Assembly: GCA_017652965.1 (NCBI GenBank)
Contig: JAGBZZ010000098.1
Coordinates: 1 to 19,607 of the forward strand
Reading direction: 5' to 3'
DNA length: 19,607 nucleotides
DNA from: Clostridia bacterium
GTDB lineage: Bacteria > Bacillota_A > Clostridia > Oscillospirales > CAG-272
Part shown: positions 14,264 through 19,607 of the stretch, piece by piece
Position numbering within the stretch: position 1 is the first letter of the stretch
Layout of the letters: each line of letters opens with the position of its first letter
Notes under the pieces: model-generated
The model's database searches: none
Told to the model about the DNA's origin: nothing
Seen by the model: the letters and a program-made list of their open reading frames with translations, nothing else
Made by a program: the position numbers and the translations under genes

Positions 14264-16018
14264 ATGTTCGGAATTTTCGACGTCCTTACCATGATCGGCG
14301 GGCTTTGCCTGTTCCTCTTCGGTATGGATCTGATGGGCTCGGCGCTTGAGCGCCGCGCGGGCAGTAAGCTGCGCGACGTGCTTGGCCGCCTGACCAACAA
14401 CCCCTTTGCGGGCTTTCTGACCGGTCTCGGTGTGACGGCCGTGATCCAGTCCTCCTCGGCTACCACGGTTATGGTGGTCGGCTTTGTCAACTCGGGGCTG
14501 ATGACCCTGCGCCAATCCATCAGCGTGATCATGGGTGCCAACATCGGCACGACCGTGACGGCCTGGATCCTGTCGCTTGGCGGCATCAGCAGTGACAATC
14601 TCTTCGTCCAGCTGCTGAAGCCCTCCTCCTTTACCCCGATCCTTGCCGCCTGCGGTATCGTCCTTTACATGTTCTTAAAGGGCGACAAGAAAAAGGATAC
14701 GGGTGCGATCCTGCTTGGCTTTGCGACCCTGATGTTCGGTATGGACACCATGTCGGGCGCTGTCAAGGGTCTTGCCGACGTCCCCGCCTTTGGCGAGCTG
14801 TTCCTCTTCTTCCAGAACCCCCTGCTCGGTATGCTGGTGGGCGCGGTGCTGACGGCTATCATCCAGTCCTCCTCTGCCTCTGTCGGTATTCTGCAGGCGT
14901 TGGCGCTCGGCACGGGAGCCGTCACCTACGGCGCGGCGATCCCGATCATCATGGGGCAGCACATCGGTACCTGTGTGACGGCGATGCTCTCTTCGATCGG
15001 TGCGAAGAAGAACGCCAAGCGCGCGGCCGTGGTCCATCTTTCCTTCAACGTGATCGGTACGGCGGTATGGCTGAGCGTGTTCTGCATTGTCAAGCTCTTT
15101 TTGCCCGATGGGCTTCTCGATACCTCGGTGGGTGCCGTCGGTATCCCCGTCATCCACTCTGTCTGCAGTGTCCTAAACGTCTTGCTTCTCTTCCCGATGG
15201 CGGGGCTGCTTGAAAAGCTGGCCTGCCGCCTGGTGCCCGACTCCAAGACCCCCGAGGCCGAGGTTGAGCTTGACGAGCGTCTTCTGAAGACCCCGCCGCT
15301 TGCCCTTGCCGCGGCCCACAACCTGACGGTTACGATGGCCGAGGTCTCGGTGCGTGCCCTGAAGAACGCCCTTCTCTCGCTTACCGCCTATACCCCCGAG
15401 CTTGCCGCCTCGATCCGTGCGGACGAGGACAAGAGCGACCACTACGAGGATATCCTCGGTGACTATCTTGTCAAGGTCAGCAGTAACCAGATCGGTGATG
15501 CCGACAGTGCCGAGGCCGCCAAGCTGCTTCGCCTGATCGGTGATTTTGAGCGGATCTCCGACCACAGCGTGAACATCCTGGAGGCTGTGGAGGAGCTGCG
15601 CGACAAGGGGCTTTCCTTCTCTGCCCCTGCCGAGGCCGAGCTTGCCGTGCTTTGCGGGGCTGTGGACGAGATCCTGGATCTTGCCCATTCCGCCTTCATC
15701 AACGCCAACCTGCCGAAGGCCACGATGGTAGAGCCGCTTGAAGAGGTCATTGACGACCTGAAGGAAAAGCTGCGCGGTGCGCACATCGTCCGTATGCAGC
15801 AGGGCAAGTGCAGCATTGAGGCCGGCTTTGTCTGGTCGGATCTTCTTACGAACCTTGAGCGGGTATCCGACCACTGCTCGAACATCGCCGGATGTCTTCT
15901 CGATATGGCCGGCACCGGGCTTCTCCTCCACGAGACCCTGCGTGCCATCCGTGCCGAGCATGGCGATTACGATACCCACTTCGCCGCTTACACGCAAAAA
16001 TACGCCCTGCCGCAGTAA
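14264..16018 (+). CDS. Na/phosphate cotransporter family protein with C-terminal PhoU-like domain
   Basis: The 584-residue protein contains the two inverted Na/Pi-cotransporter repeats, each with the QSSSA signature: TAVIQSSSATTVMVVG near residue 57 and TAIIQSSSASVGILQ near 197. GANIGTTVTAW and GQHIGTCVTAM follow the two signatures. About eight to nine helices fill residues 1-325. The remaining 250 residues are helical and PhoU-like, with LLRLIGDFERISDHSVNILE and LLTNLERVSDHCSNIAG, the DxxxR..D.. pattern of that fold. It should move phosphate into the cell with sodium, with the tail probably controlling activity. ATG at 14264 has AAGGAG nine bases upstream; longer in-frame starts lack a binding site or lie in the promoter. 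It is a single-gene unit closed by the hairpin at 16028-16060. Confidence 0.93.
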   Translation: MFGIFDVLTMIGGLCLFLFGMDLMGSALERRAGSKLRDVLGRLTNNPFAGFLTGLGVTAVIQSSSATTVMVVGFVNSGLMTLRQSISVIMGANIGTTVTAWILSLGGISSDNLFVQLLKPSSFTPILAACGIVLYMFLKGDKKKDTGAILLGFATLMFGMDTMSGAVKGLADVPAFGELFLFFQNPLLGMLVGAVLTAIIQSSSASVGILQALALGTGAVTYGAAIPIIMGQHIGTCVTAMLSSIGAKKNAKRAAVVHLSFNVIGTAVWLSVFCIVKLFLPDGLLDTSVGAVGIPVIHSVCSVLNVLLLFPMAGLLEKLACRLVPDSKTPEAEVELDERLLKTPPLALAAAHNLTVTMAEVSVRALKNALLSLTAYTPELAASIRADEDKSDHYEDILGDYLVKVSSNQIGDADSAEAAKLLRLIGDFERISDHSVNILEAVEELRDKGLSFSAPAEAELAVLCGAVDEILDLAHSAFINANLPKATMVEPLEEVIDDLKEKLRGAHIVRMQQGKCSIEAGFVWSDLLTNLERVSDHCSNIAGCLLDMAGTGLLLHETLRAIRAEHGDYDTHFAAYTQKYALPQ

Positions 16019-16027
16019 CGGCTGCAA

Positions 16028-16060
16028 AAAAGCCTTGGAATCCCTGTTTCCAAGGCTTTT
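16028..16060 (+). terminator. intrinsic terminator after the Na/phosphate cotransporter gene
   Basis: Stem AAAAGCCTTGGAA (16028-16040) pairs with TTCCAAGGCTTTT (16048-16060), 13 bp without mismatch around a 7-base loop, starting 10 bases after the stop codon. Confidence 0.9.
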
Positions 16061-16088
16061 CTCTTCCGAATTTTAACTAAAACAAAAG

Positions 16089-16117
16089 GGCTGCCTCAAT
16101 TTTGCATTGGGGCAGCC
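16089..16117 (-). terminator. terminator of the propeller/small-protein transcript
   Basis: Arms 16089-16100 and 16106-16117 pair over 12 positions with one mismatch around the loop TTTGC. On the minus strand the stem GGCTGCC...GGCAGCC is followed by CTTTTGTTTT, a usable T tract; there is no T tract on the plus side. It lies about 115 bases beyond the small-protein stop codon. Confidence 0.7.
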
Positions 16118-16143
16118 TAAAATATTGTTCGGGACAGCCAACC

Positions 16144-16211
16144 ATGACAAGATGGGCAGGTCGCGCCGCATTGTCATAGGACCTGCCTCCTTGCACAGTA
16201 GGCTTTGTGCA
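16144..16211 (-). other. structured 3' region with overlapping inverted repeats
   Basis: Three inverted repeats are packed here: TGCACA/TGTGCA (16192-16197 with 16206-16211), GGCAGGTC/GACCTGCC (16155-16162 with 16180-16187), and ATGACAA/TTGTCAT (16144-16150 with 16171-16177). The last two cross each other, so they are either alternatives or a pseudoknot. Read on the minus strand, AAGGAGG (16192-16186) and an ATG at 16177 fall inside these stems. The ATG opens a 34-codon frame ending at 16073 that runs through the terminator stem. I cannot tell whether it is translated. Confidence 0.5.
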
Positions 16212-16230
16212 GGTCAGGAATCGAAGGATC

Positions 16231-16401
16231 TTACACTTCCTTACAGCTGATGACGGTAACGGCGCCTGCGCCGCTTCCAAACTGTTGTCTTGCCCGCACA
16301 AGCGCATCCGCCCGTGCGGAGGATGCACTGTAGGCTCTTACCAAAAGCACGATCTGCTTTCCCGTGTTGCCACTGTGTGCAATGCATTCATAGGTTTTCA
16401 T
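16231..16401 (-). CDS. 56-residue small protein of unknown function
   Basis: A strong ribosome binding site, AAGGAGG five bases before the ATG, marks this short gene. The product starts MKTYECIAHSG and ends AVTVISCKEV, with a predicted strand-strand-helix-strand order: two strands around KTYECIA and KQIVLLVRA, an Ala/Arg-rich helix (SSARADALVRARQQFG) and a last strand. It has no membrane segment or signal and two cysteines. It lies 82 bases after the propeller gene on the same strand with no clear promoter of its own, so it is probably read from the same transcript. I do not recognise the family; a small nucleic-acid-binding or accessory fold is possible but unsupported. Confidence 0.65.
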   Translation of the reverse strand: MKTYECIAHSGNTGKQIVLLVRAYSASSARADALVRARQQFGSGAGAVTVISCKEV

Positions 16402-16483
16402 GCTTTCCTCCTTACCGCAAGCCCGCCGCTTCGGCAATCAAAGCGACAAGCGTGTGCGATCCGTCTTGTTTTTAAAATTTCGG

Positions 16484-18568
16484 TCAGAACGTGAATTTTG
16501 CCAGCCCCTGGTGCCCAAGCGGAATAACAACACCGCCGTCGATCGGACAGGGCAGGTCGGGGTGGCCGCTGAATTGATGCGCAAGGATCAGCCTTGGCAC
16601 GTCGGGTTCGGTGATATCACAAACGACGACCTCTCCCGTCAAGCGGTTGGATACGTAGAGGATGCCATCCTTCACCACCGGCTTTCCGTACAGGCAAATG
16701 CCGCCGATGCGGTGAACGGGGTACTCGCCGTAGGGGCGCGGATCCCGAATATCGGCAATGACGTACCCGCCGCGCGTGATGGCAAGTGCGCGGTAGGGCT
16801 CCTCGAGGCCGGTCAAGCCCTCGGGGAAGCTGAGGGTCCCTTGGGTATATTCGGTTCGCACCGGTACGTCCCCCGAAAGATCGTACCACCACGTCGGATT
16901 GCTGTTCCAGAAGCAACCGTAATACCGCCCCGAAACACCCGCATAGGTAAGCTGACGGTGGTACATGAGCCCCGTTTGGGCTTCCTGTATCACCGTGCGA
17001 GGATGCTTGATGTCGGATACGTCTGCCACGGTCACATGGACGTCATCGGTATGCACCATGAGAAATCTGCCGTTTGCCGAGGGAACAGCCTGCGCACAGG
17101 CCCGCCCACGGGGAGACAGCCTGCCTACCTCCTCTAGGGAAACACCGCACGGGCGGTAGATCAGAACGCCCTCTCGGCCTGCCGCCACAAAGAAATGGCC
17201 ACCGCCCTCACGGATATCCATGGCAAAGCCCGGGACGGGGATCTGTACGAGGTGACGAAGGGCGGTGTCATAGACGCCGATGCCGTCCATCCCGCAGGCT
17301 ACGTATAGGAGGCCGCCGTGATATAGGACCGCATGCGTTTGTCCCTTGGTGGGAACGATGAAGGGGGCGGAGGCGCCGGTGCCGGGGTTACGGATGTAGA
17401 AATCCTCGCCCGATTCGGATACCGTCACCTCGGGCTCCTTGGGGACGGAAAAATAATCGGCCTCCGCAATGAAGAGATCCTGCTTCGCAGCGGCAATATA
17501 CAGCCGCCCCTCGGCCGCCGCCACACCGGTGATGGGGGCATAGGACCTTTTCGTATAATCAAACGGCAGGATCATTGGGCGGATATTCAGGGTAAAGTCA
17601 TTTAAGCTGACCAATTCCCCCATAGGAATATCGGTGGGGATCGCCACGTGATCGACAAGGCGCGGGTACGCGGGATCGGTGATATCGTAGATCCACACAC
17701 CGTTGAAGGTATGCGAAACTACGGCAAAATTTTTGCAGACGGTAATATCCCACAGATCCCACTGTGTAACGTAATAGCGGTGCAGAAAATGCGTGACCGA
17801 AAGCGCCTTGGGGGCAGAGGGATCTCTGACGTCCCAGATGGAAAAGCCGTTTCCAGAGGCATACCCCTCCTCCTCGGGATCCCTGCCCGTGGCAGGGGGG
17901 CTGTGATGGCCGAAGGCCGCATACAGGATGCCGTCCTTCACAAAAAGGCCGTCGCCGCGCCCCTCAAGCGGAAGCGAGGAAAGCTTTCTCGGAGCACGGG
18001 CATCGGAAATATCGATGATATTGACCTGCCGCTCGACCCACGAGCCGGTATACAGAACCCCGCCCGAGACGGTGATCGACTGCACCTCACCCGCGCGGAT
18101 CGAGGAGACGTGACGCGGTGCCTCCGGGGTCGAGACGTCCAAAAGCTCCACACCGAAGCTGCGGCAGGCTATGGCAAGATACCGCCCGCCGAAGGCCACG
18201 CCGGTAGCAAACTCCACACTGTTGTAATGGCAAACGATAAACGGCGCCTCCGGGGCGGTGACGTCAAGGAGGTAGAGGCCGCATTCTCTTGCGGTGACAG
18301 CGGCGAGGATCCGCCCGGGAACGGCATCCGTGCTTATTCTGATCTGCCGCATATTGCCAAGCCCCGTAAGACTGCCGAGCGGGGAAATGGCATCCCCCTC
18401 GCAGCCGAAAATGCGAAGGCTACCGCCCCCCTCTGCACTGATGAGATACAAAAATCCGTTCGCGTAAGCGATACCGCTACCGCTTGGAATCTCGGTCTTT
18501 GTGATCTGCATCCGGGGATTTTCGATGCATGGCGGAAATCGGCCGTATGACGGATCGTAATTTTTCAC
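16484..18568 (-). CDS. LVIVD-type beta-propeller repeat protein
   Basis: The 694-residue protein is built from repeated blades of about 45-55 residues, each with the pattern hydrophobic-Asp-hydrophobic-Ser/Thr-x-P: LYLLDVTAPEAPF, VELLDVSTPEAPR, VNIIDISDARAPR, FSIWDVRDPSAPK, VWIYDITDPAYPR and VVCDITEPDVPR. This is the LVIVD repeat family, which folds as one or two propellers. No signal peptide or membrane helix is present. Function is unknown; such propellers usually bind proteins or ligands. The start is uncertain: GTG at 18568 follows GAGAGG at a good distance, whereas the longer ATG start at 18631 lacks a binding site. The transcript likely starts at the consensus promoter at 18753-18781, giving a leader of about 175 bases, and continues into the small-protein gene. 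Confidence 0.8.
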   Translation of the reverse strand: MKNYDPSYGRFPPCIENPRMQITKTEIPSGSGIAYANGFLYLISAEGGGSLRIFGCEGDAISPLGSLTGLGNMRQIRISTDAVPGRILAAVTARECGLYLLDVTAPEAPFIVCHYNSVEFATGVAFGGRYLAIACRSFGVELLDVSTPEAPRHVSSIRAGEVQSITVSGGVLYTGSWVERQVNIIDISDARAPRKLSSLPLEGRGDGLFVKDGILYAAFGHHSPPATGRDPEEEGYASGNGFSIWDVRDPSAPKALSVTHFLHRYYVTQWDLWDITVCKNFAVVSHTFNGVWIYDITDPAYPRLVDHVAIPTDIPMGELVSLNDFTLNIRPMILPFDYTKRSYAPITGVAAAEGRLYIAAAKQDLFIAEADYFSVPKEPEVTVSESGEDFYIRNPGTGASAPFIVPTKGQTHAVLYHGGLLYVACGMDGIGVYDTALRHLVQIPVPGFAMDIREGGGHFFVAAGREGVLIYRPCGVSLEEVGRLSPRGRACAQAVPSANGRFLMVHTDDVHVTVADVSDIKHPRTVIQEAQTGLMYHRQLTYAGVSGRYYGCFWNSNPTWWYDLSGDVPVRTEYTQGTLSFPEGLTGLEEPYRALAITRGGYVIADIRDPRPYGEYPVHRIGGICLYGKPVVKDGILYVSNRLTGEVVVCDITEPDVPRLILAHQFSGHPDLPCPIDGGVVIPLGHQGLAKFTF

Positions 18569-18599
18569 GTTGCGTTTTCCTCTCTTTTCGGCTTGCCGC

Positions 18600-18711
18600 T
18601 CATCTTGCGCCTCTGTCGCTTTCCCACTCATTGAATACCGGAACGTTCTCGGTAAGCTGATCGTGATAGCGCTGATACTCCCTGATGTCCTAAAAAATCA
18701 ACGCTGTACAT
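18600..18711 (-). pseudogene. possible remnant or disrupted small reading frame in the propeller leader
   Basis: In the leader of the propeller transcript an ATG at 18711 begins MYSVDFL and continues to a stop at 18628. One base out of phase, the stretch from 18689 to the stop at 18600 reads DIREYQRYHDQLTENVPVF and on for ten more residues, which looks like a real protein tail but has a stop codon directly before it. A single-base difference near the T6 run at the junction would join the two into a protein of about 36 residues. The frame that leads into the propeller gene is also open across this stretch. Evidence is composition only. Confidence 0.25.
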
Positions 18712-18752
18712 AATACCTGCTTCTTTTTAAGCGCATGATAAGGCTTGCATGT

Positions 18753-18781
18753 ATTATAGTCCAATCCGACCTCCCTGTCAA
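18753..18781 (-). promoter_or_regulatory. consensus sigma-A promoter of the propeller transcript
   Basis: On the minus strand TTGACA (18781-18776), 17 bp, TATAAT (18758-18753): both hexamers perfect. The likely start near 18746 leaves a leader of about 175 bases before the GTG start. Confidence 0.9.
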
Positions 18782-18833
18782 GACGCCTGCGGCTTTTTGT
18801 TTCCTCGGGGCAACGGCCAAACGCCGGGGCACG

Positions 18834-18855
18834 AAGGCGTGCGCGCGCCTTTTTT
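18834..18855 (+). terminator. terminator-like hairpin without an obvious upstream gene
   Basis: AAGGCG (18834-18839) and CGCCTT (18846-18851) pair around TGCGCG and run into six Ts (18850-18855). It sits just ahead of the folT promoter. No plus-strand gene lies between 16018 and here, so it may insulate the riboswitch promoter or end a transcript I cannot see. Confidence 0.5.
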
Positions 18856-18867
18856 CCCTTTTTCCTA

Positions 18868-18895
18868 TTGACAAACGGCGCCGCTGTGCTATAAT
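18868..18895 (+). promoter_or_regulatory. sigma-A promoter of the folT transcript
   Basis: TTGACA (18868-18873), 16-bp spacer, TATAAT (18890-18895). Transcription would begin near 18902, just before the riboswitch. Confidence 0.88.
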
Positions 18896-18906
18896 AATAG
18901 GGTAAT

Positions 18907-19017
18907 CACGAAGAGTAAGAGCCATTGCGTGAAGTGCCGCGGGGACGGGGAGTTGCCCGGCGGACGAAGGCCGCCGTACGGTTGCCGCGGTAACGGCTCT
19001 GCATCCCGCTTCAAGTG
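18907..19017 (+). promoter_or_regulatory. tetrahydrofolate (THF) riboswitch
   Basis: The conserved blocks of the THF riboswitch occur in order: GAGTA (18913-18917), TTGCGTGAAGTGCC (18925-18938), GGACGAAGG (18962-18970), GCCGCGGTAAC (18984-18994) and CTGCATCCCGCTTC (18999-19012). Pairing fits the known fold: GAAG (18910-18913) with CTTC (19009-19012), AGAGCC (18918-18923) with GGCTCT (18995-19000), and an internal stem CCGC-GGG with CCC-GCGG across a bulged G. It lies between a promoter and a folate-transporter gene, the usual context. Binding of reduced folate should lower expression of the downstream gene. Confidence 0.92.
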
Positions 19018-19028
19018 GACAGAGAGCG

Positions 19029-19070
19029 CTCCTCTTTTTCCGATCGGAAGTACGGGAAAGGGGGGTTTTT
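19029..19070 (+). terminator. riboswitch expression platform: terminator that also covers the folT ribosome binding site
   Basis: CTCCTCTTTTTC (19029-19040) can pair with GGGAAAGGGGGG (19054-19065) over 12 positions including G.T pairs, followed by five Ts, an A and five more Ts. The right arm is also the only candidate ribosome binding site for the ATG at 19077. Formation of this stem could therefore stop transcription or hide the binding site. Confidence 0.65.
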
Positions 19071-19076
19071 ATTTTT

Positions 19077-19607
19077 ATGAAGGACAGAAAACATGCAGGG
19101 GTCGTATCCGTGAGGGTGCGCCGCCTGTGCCTGGCCGCTTTTTTGGTTGCACTTTCCTTTCTTCTCGGGTGGCTCGCCAAGGCCCTGCAGGGGACAAGCC
19201 CCCTGCGCTTTACCGTCGAGGGGCTTCCGATCCTGCTTGGCGGGCTGTGCCTTGGCGGGGTCTACGGTGCGCTTATCGGGGTGACCGCCGATCTTTTATC
19301 CTGTCTTCTGGCAGGGCAGGCTCCTCTCCCCCTCATCACGGTGGGGGCGGCCATGATCGGTCTGATACCCGGGCTTTTTTCCCGCCTTTTTCTTCGCAAG
19401 CAGCCGATCTATACGGCATCTCCCTCCTATCCCGTGCTTCTGCTTCTGACGGCGGCGGCACACACGGTCGGCTCTATCCTCATCAAAAGCTATGCGCTCT
19501 CGGCCTTTTACGGCTTTGATACCCTCATCTTCCGCGCCCCCATCTATCTCGGGATCATCCTGCTTGAGAGCTATCTTCTCTATCTTCTCCTCCGTTCCCA
19601 TCCCATA
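19077..19607 (+). CDS. folT: folate-specific ECF transporter S component (partial, cut by window end)
   Basis: The first 177 residues are visible and the stop lies beyond the window. After a short basic N-terminus the protein is hydrophobic with about five to six membrane helices, matching the S-component fold. FTVEGLPILLGGLCLGGVYGALIGVTADLLS follows the FolT family pattern, with the Gly-rich helix, GALxGxxxD and the membrane-embedded Asp; PLITVGAAMIGLIPGLF matches the next helix. FolT captures folates outside the cell and works with the shared EcfA/EcfA'/EcfT energising module, usually encoded elsewhere. The THF riboswitch in front gives independent support for folate as substrate. The ATG is preceded by AAAGGGGGG eleven bases upstream, inside the terminator stem. 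Confidence 0.88.
   Translation, partial: MKDRKHAGVVSVRVRRLCLAAFLVALSFLLGWLAKALQGTSPLRFTVEGLPILLGGLCLGGVYGALIGVTADLLSCLLAGQAPLPLITVGAAMIGLIPGLFSRLFLRKQPIYTASPSYPVLLLLTAAAHTVGSILIKSYALSAFYGFDTLIFRAPIYLGIILLESYLLYLLLRSHPI

Noticed and set aside
16077..16328. 83-residue open frame on the minus strand
   Set aside because: It overlaps the 56-residue gene in another frame, has no ribosome binding site and covers the hairpins and terminator.
16438..16480. ACAAG/CTTGT inverted repeat as a terminator for the propeller gene
   Set aside because: Stem is only 5 bp with poor extension, and the T run is on the plus strand, not the strand of the gene.
17648..18550. 300-residue open frame on the plus strand
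   Set aside because: It is antisense to the LVIVD propeller gene, with no start signals and no recognisable motif.
18698..19180. 160-residue open frame on the minus strand
   Set aside because: It runs antisense to folT and its riboswitch and across two promoters; composition is Arg/Ser rich and nothing supports translation.

Overview
The window looks like a chromosomal segment from a Bacillota bacterium, most likely class Clostridia and probably an Oscillospirales-like gut anaerobe. This rests on GC-rich coding sequence with AAGGAG-type ribosome binding sites, near-consensus TTGACA/TATAAT sigma-A promoters mostly with 17-bp spacers, a tetrahydrofolate (THF) riboswitch in front of an ECF folate transporter gene, and families common in that group (DUF11 surface-type protein, LVIVD propeller, COG2509 flavoprotein, RelQ-type alarmone synthetase). 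The taxonomic placement is inference. There is no phage, transposase, CRISPR, tRNA or rRNA gene, and the coding strand alternates in short blocks with a hairpin terminator at most convergent ends.

Layout, left to right: a repeat/terminator hairpin (68-142) lies after a minus-strand Gfo/Idh/MocA oxidoreductase (152-1249). A divergent promoter region leads to two overlapping plus-strand membrane protein genes (1445-2874) resembling the two prenol salvage kinases VTE5 and VTE6. A bidirectional terminator separates these from a minus-strand pair: a DUF308-like membrane protein with a charged repetitive tail, and a D-lyxose isomerase-family cupin (2932-4561). Back-to-back promoters (4621-4689) serve that pair and a plus-strand COG2509 flavoprotein (4740-6122). 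A second copy of the repeat/terminator (6138-6205) separates the flavoprotein from a minus-strand membrane-bound EAL c-di-GMP phosphodiesterase (6201-8126). Divergent to it is an ABC exporter half-transporter (8319-10040).

After another bidirectional terminator comes a three-gene minus-strand operon: MFS transporter, RelA/SpoT-domain alarmone synthetase, and a large protein I cannot place (10112-13040). A DUF11 two-module protein (13135-13989, minus) and a Na/phosphate cotransporter with a PhoU-like tail (14264-16018, plus) follow, both with clear promoters. The right end holds a minus-strand transcription unit with an LVIVD-type beta-propeller (16484-18568), a 56-residue small protein (16231-16401) and a strongly structured 3' region ending in a terminator. 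The last stretch is a promoter, THF riboswitch, terminator and folT gene on the plus strand, cut by the window edge.

The most noteworthy items are the overlapping VTE5/VTE6-like pair in a presumed anaerobe, the THF riboswitch with its terminator that also covers the folT ribosome binding site, the two-copy hairpin repeat with compensatory base changes, the alarmone synthetase placed between a transporter and an unknown gene, and the overlapping hairpins covering a start site downstream of the 56-residue protein.
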